Source: Moringa oleifera
Taxonomy: Eukaryota; Streptophyta; Magnoliopsida; Brassicales; Moringaceae
Reading direction: 5' to 3'
Length of the DNA: 64,000 nucleotides
NCBI GenBank assembly: GCA_021397835.1
Contig: JAJFZO010000799.1
Coordinates: 1,364,001-1,428,000, forward strand
The position numbers and the translations under genes are program-made. Positions 62,791 to 64,000 of this stretch are shown one piece after another (positions within the stretch are counted from its first letter, which is position 1; each line of letters opens with the position of its first letter). The notes beneath the pieces were generated by a model. It worked only from the letters and a program-made list of their open reading frames with translations. It had not been told where the DNA came from and made no database searches.

Positions 62791-63498
62791 TTTCTTATCC
62801 TCACACTTGAGCTCCCCAATGCTGTAACAGTGTGTTCACTCCATCATCATACCCAATTCACTCTTCAATTTGTTTTCAAATTTACACTTTGATGTCTGTG
62901 TTAATTAATTTTATATGTTAAAACAACATATTATGGTAGAAAAAAAGGTCCAACATGAATCAGGAAAAGAAGAAAAAAAATTTAATGATTAACTACTATA
63001 TATAAAATTATCACTTTACGTCGCAAATATTAAAATCAATAAAATTTATAAAAAAAATTTACATAAAAATATGTAAAAATATATATTTTTAATTGACTTA
63101 ATTTTTTTAAAATTTTGATTTAACAAATTATATAAAATATAAGCATATTTAATATAATTAACTCAAATTAATAATTAAATATTTATTTATGATTAAATTT
63201 CATTTTATAAAGTTAAATTAATTAAAGAAGAAAATACTTTAAAAGTTGAGATTTTTCAGCTGTTTGAGTTTTTTTTTTAAATAAATAGAGAAACAAAAAT
63301 TGAAAAAAAAAAAGAAAAGAAAAAACAAGATGGTACTTCTAAGTCTCAGGAGTGGAGCTACAGGGCCCCACCGCAGTTTGTGATATGGTGGGGAGGAGCC
63401 CCAGCATGCCGGTACCGTATCCAGCTTCAAAGTCCACACCACACGAGCAGAGAAGTCACCCGTTCCCAAGTTCAAATCTCAACTCCATAGACAGAAAC
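62791..63498. other. Intergenic and 5' UTR of the rhodanese-family gene
   Basis: AT-rich up to about 63340, then a sharp rise in GC from 63350 that probably marks the 5' UTR of the gene starting at 63499. The frame is open upstream of that ATG back to a Met at 63352, so a longer N-terminus cannot be excluded. Confidence 0.5.
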
Positions 63499-63837
63499 AT
63501 GGCGCCTACAGTTGCTTGGGTCCCTACTACTACAATCAACATCAATATCAATATCAACCAGAATGGGCATTTGTGCTTCACTACGCGATTTAAAACTTGT
63601 TGTTGGCCTGCTCAAACTCACAGCCAACAGGAACTGACTGTTTCCGCATTGCAGCTCCAACCCACCGGGATAAATAGGAGGAATTTGAACCCTTATTGTT
63701 CCAAATTTTCACAGTGCGCCGGGGCAGAGCTTACGGGAGGTTGTGGTGATTCAGGTTTCCTTGTGGTGAATTTTTATCATTTTGTCTTCGTTGAAGATCC
63801 TCAAGAGGAAGTTGCCAAGCACCTCTCCTTCTTGAAG
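63499..63837 (+). CDS. Chloroplast rhodanese/TrhO-family protein, exon 1 (partial)
   Basis: Exon 1 codes for 113 residues and ends in phase 0 at AAG followed by GTTTGC; the rest lies beyond the window. The first 75 or so residues are rich in Ser, Thr, Asn, Gln and Arg and poor in acidic residues, as in a chloroplast transit peptide. The exon ends with GFLVVNFYHFVFVEDPQEEV and AKHLSFLK, the start of the N-terminal domain of the family that contains bacterial TrhO (tRNA uridine hydroxylase) and plant rhodanese-like proteins. The catalytic rhodanese Cys would be in a later exon. A short NININI run comes from an ATCAAT microsatellite. A start at 63352 in the same frame is possible but gives a less typical N-terminus. 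Confidence 0.75.
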
Positions 63838-64000
63838 GTTTGCTCACGTCCTCTCTTCTCACTCTCTTCCCGCCCTTTCTATCGGCTCTTCCACTGGAAG
63901 CATTTGAAAAGTTCACCAAATTAATCATCTAGGCAGGGAATTTAGAGCATATAGCCTATAAGCATTTCTGTATATCCTTAAATGGAATTTGACAATCCAA
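63838..64000 (+). other. Start of intron 1 of the rhodanese-family gene
   Basis: GTTTGCTC at the exon end is a plausible 5' splice site, and the following sequence loses similarity to the family. The window ends inside this intron. Confidence 0.6.

Noticed and set aside
63352..63498. Upstream in-frame start for the rhodanese-family gene
   Set aside because: The added 49 residues look like translated 5' UTR; the Met at 63499 gives a more typical transit peptide. It is not fully excluded.

Overview
The window looks like nuclear DNA of a eudicot plant, probably a woody or at least repeat-rich species. The background is AT-rich. The genes are split by introns with plant GT-AG borders. The three cellular genes are plant-type: nucleoporin NDC1, an MBD4-like DNA glycosylase and a plastid-targeted rhodanese/TrhO-like protein. 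Much of the remaining sequence is decayed transposons. Nothing prokaryotic, no rRNA or tRNA gene and no CRISPR array was seen.

Region 1-28570 is a nest. A decayed Tat-lineage Ty3/gypsy retrotransposon (1539-28565, near-matching flanks TATGG and CATGG) carries an extra 5' ORF with a plant-mobile-domain-like motif, then gag, protease, RT, two RNase H segments and integrase. Its 5' LTR is split by a 12.1-kb CACTA (En/Spm) transposon (3785-15880) with a perfect 3-bp AGT target duplication. That CACTA carries TNP2-type transposase, a Transposase_24-like gene and a Ulp1-type protease gene. Between two related subterminal repeat blocks it also carries two captured host-gene fragments: the C-terminal tail of a PAP/OAS1-type nucleotidyltransferase and, on the opposite strand, most of the cyclin fold of a CYCD5-like D-type cyclin.

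Region 28571-47865 is genic, after an AT-rich stretch holding short GGGCTATTCC-like repeats. NDC1 (33112-38107, minus, 4 exons) and an MBD4-like glycosylase (41864-46512, minus, 5 exons) lie in the same orientation. The glycosylase has tandemly duplicated N-terminal exons with repeated SPYF motifs.

Region 47866-62790 is again transposon-rich. It holds a 3.2-kb gag-protease-only Ty3/gypsy element on the minus strand (363-bp LTRs, TGTAG target duplication, tRNA-Met primer site). A 509-bp foldback element resembling a Mutator-type MITE follows. Next is a second, internally deleted CACTA element (55391-61196, minus) with a GC-rich NcoI-type minisatellite, and then a decayed L1-type LINE fragment (61440-62790).

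From 63499 the window enters exon 1 of a chloroplast rhodanese/TrhO-family gene that continues past the right edge. The cellular genes do not form a pathway. All family names come from reading translations by eye and recalling family patterns; no database search was run.
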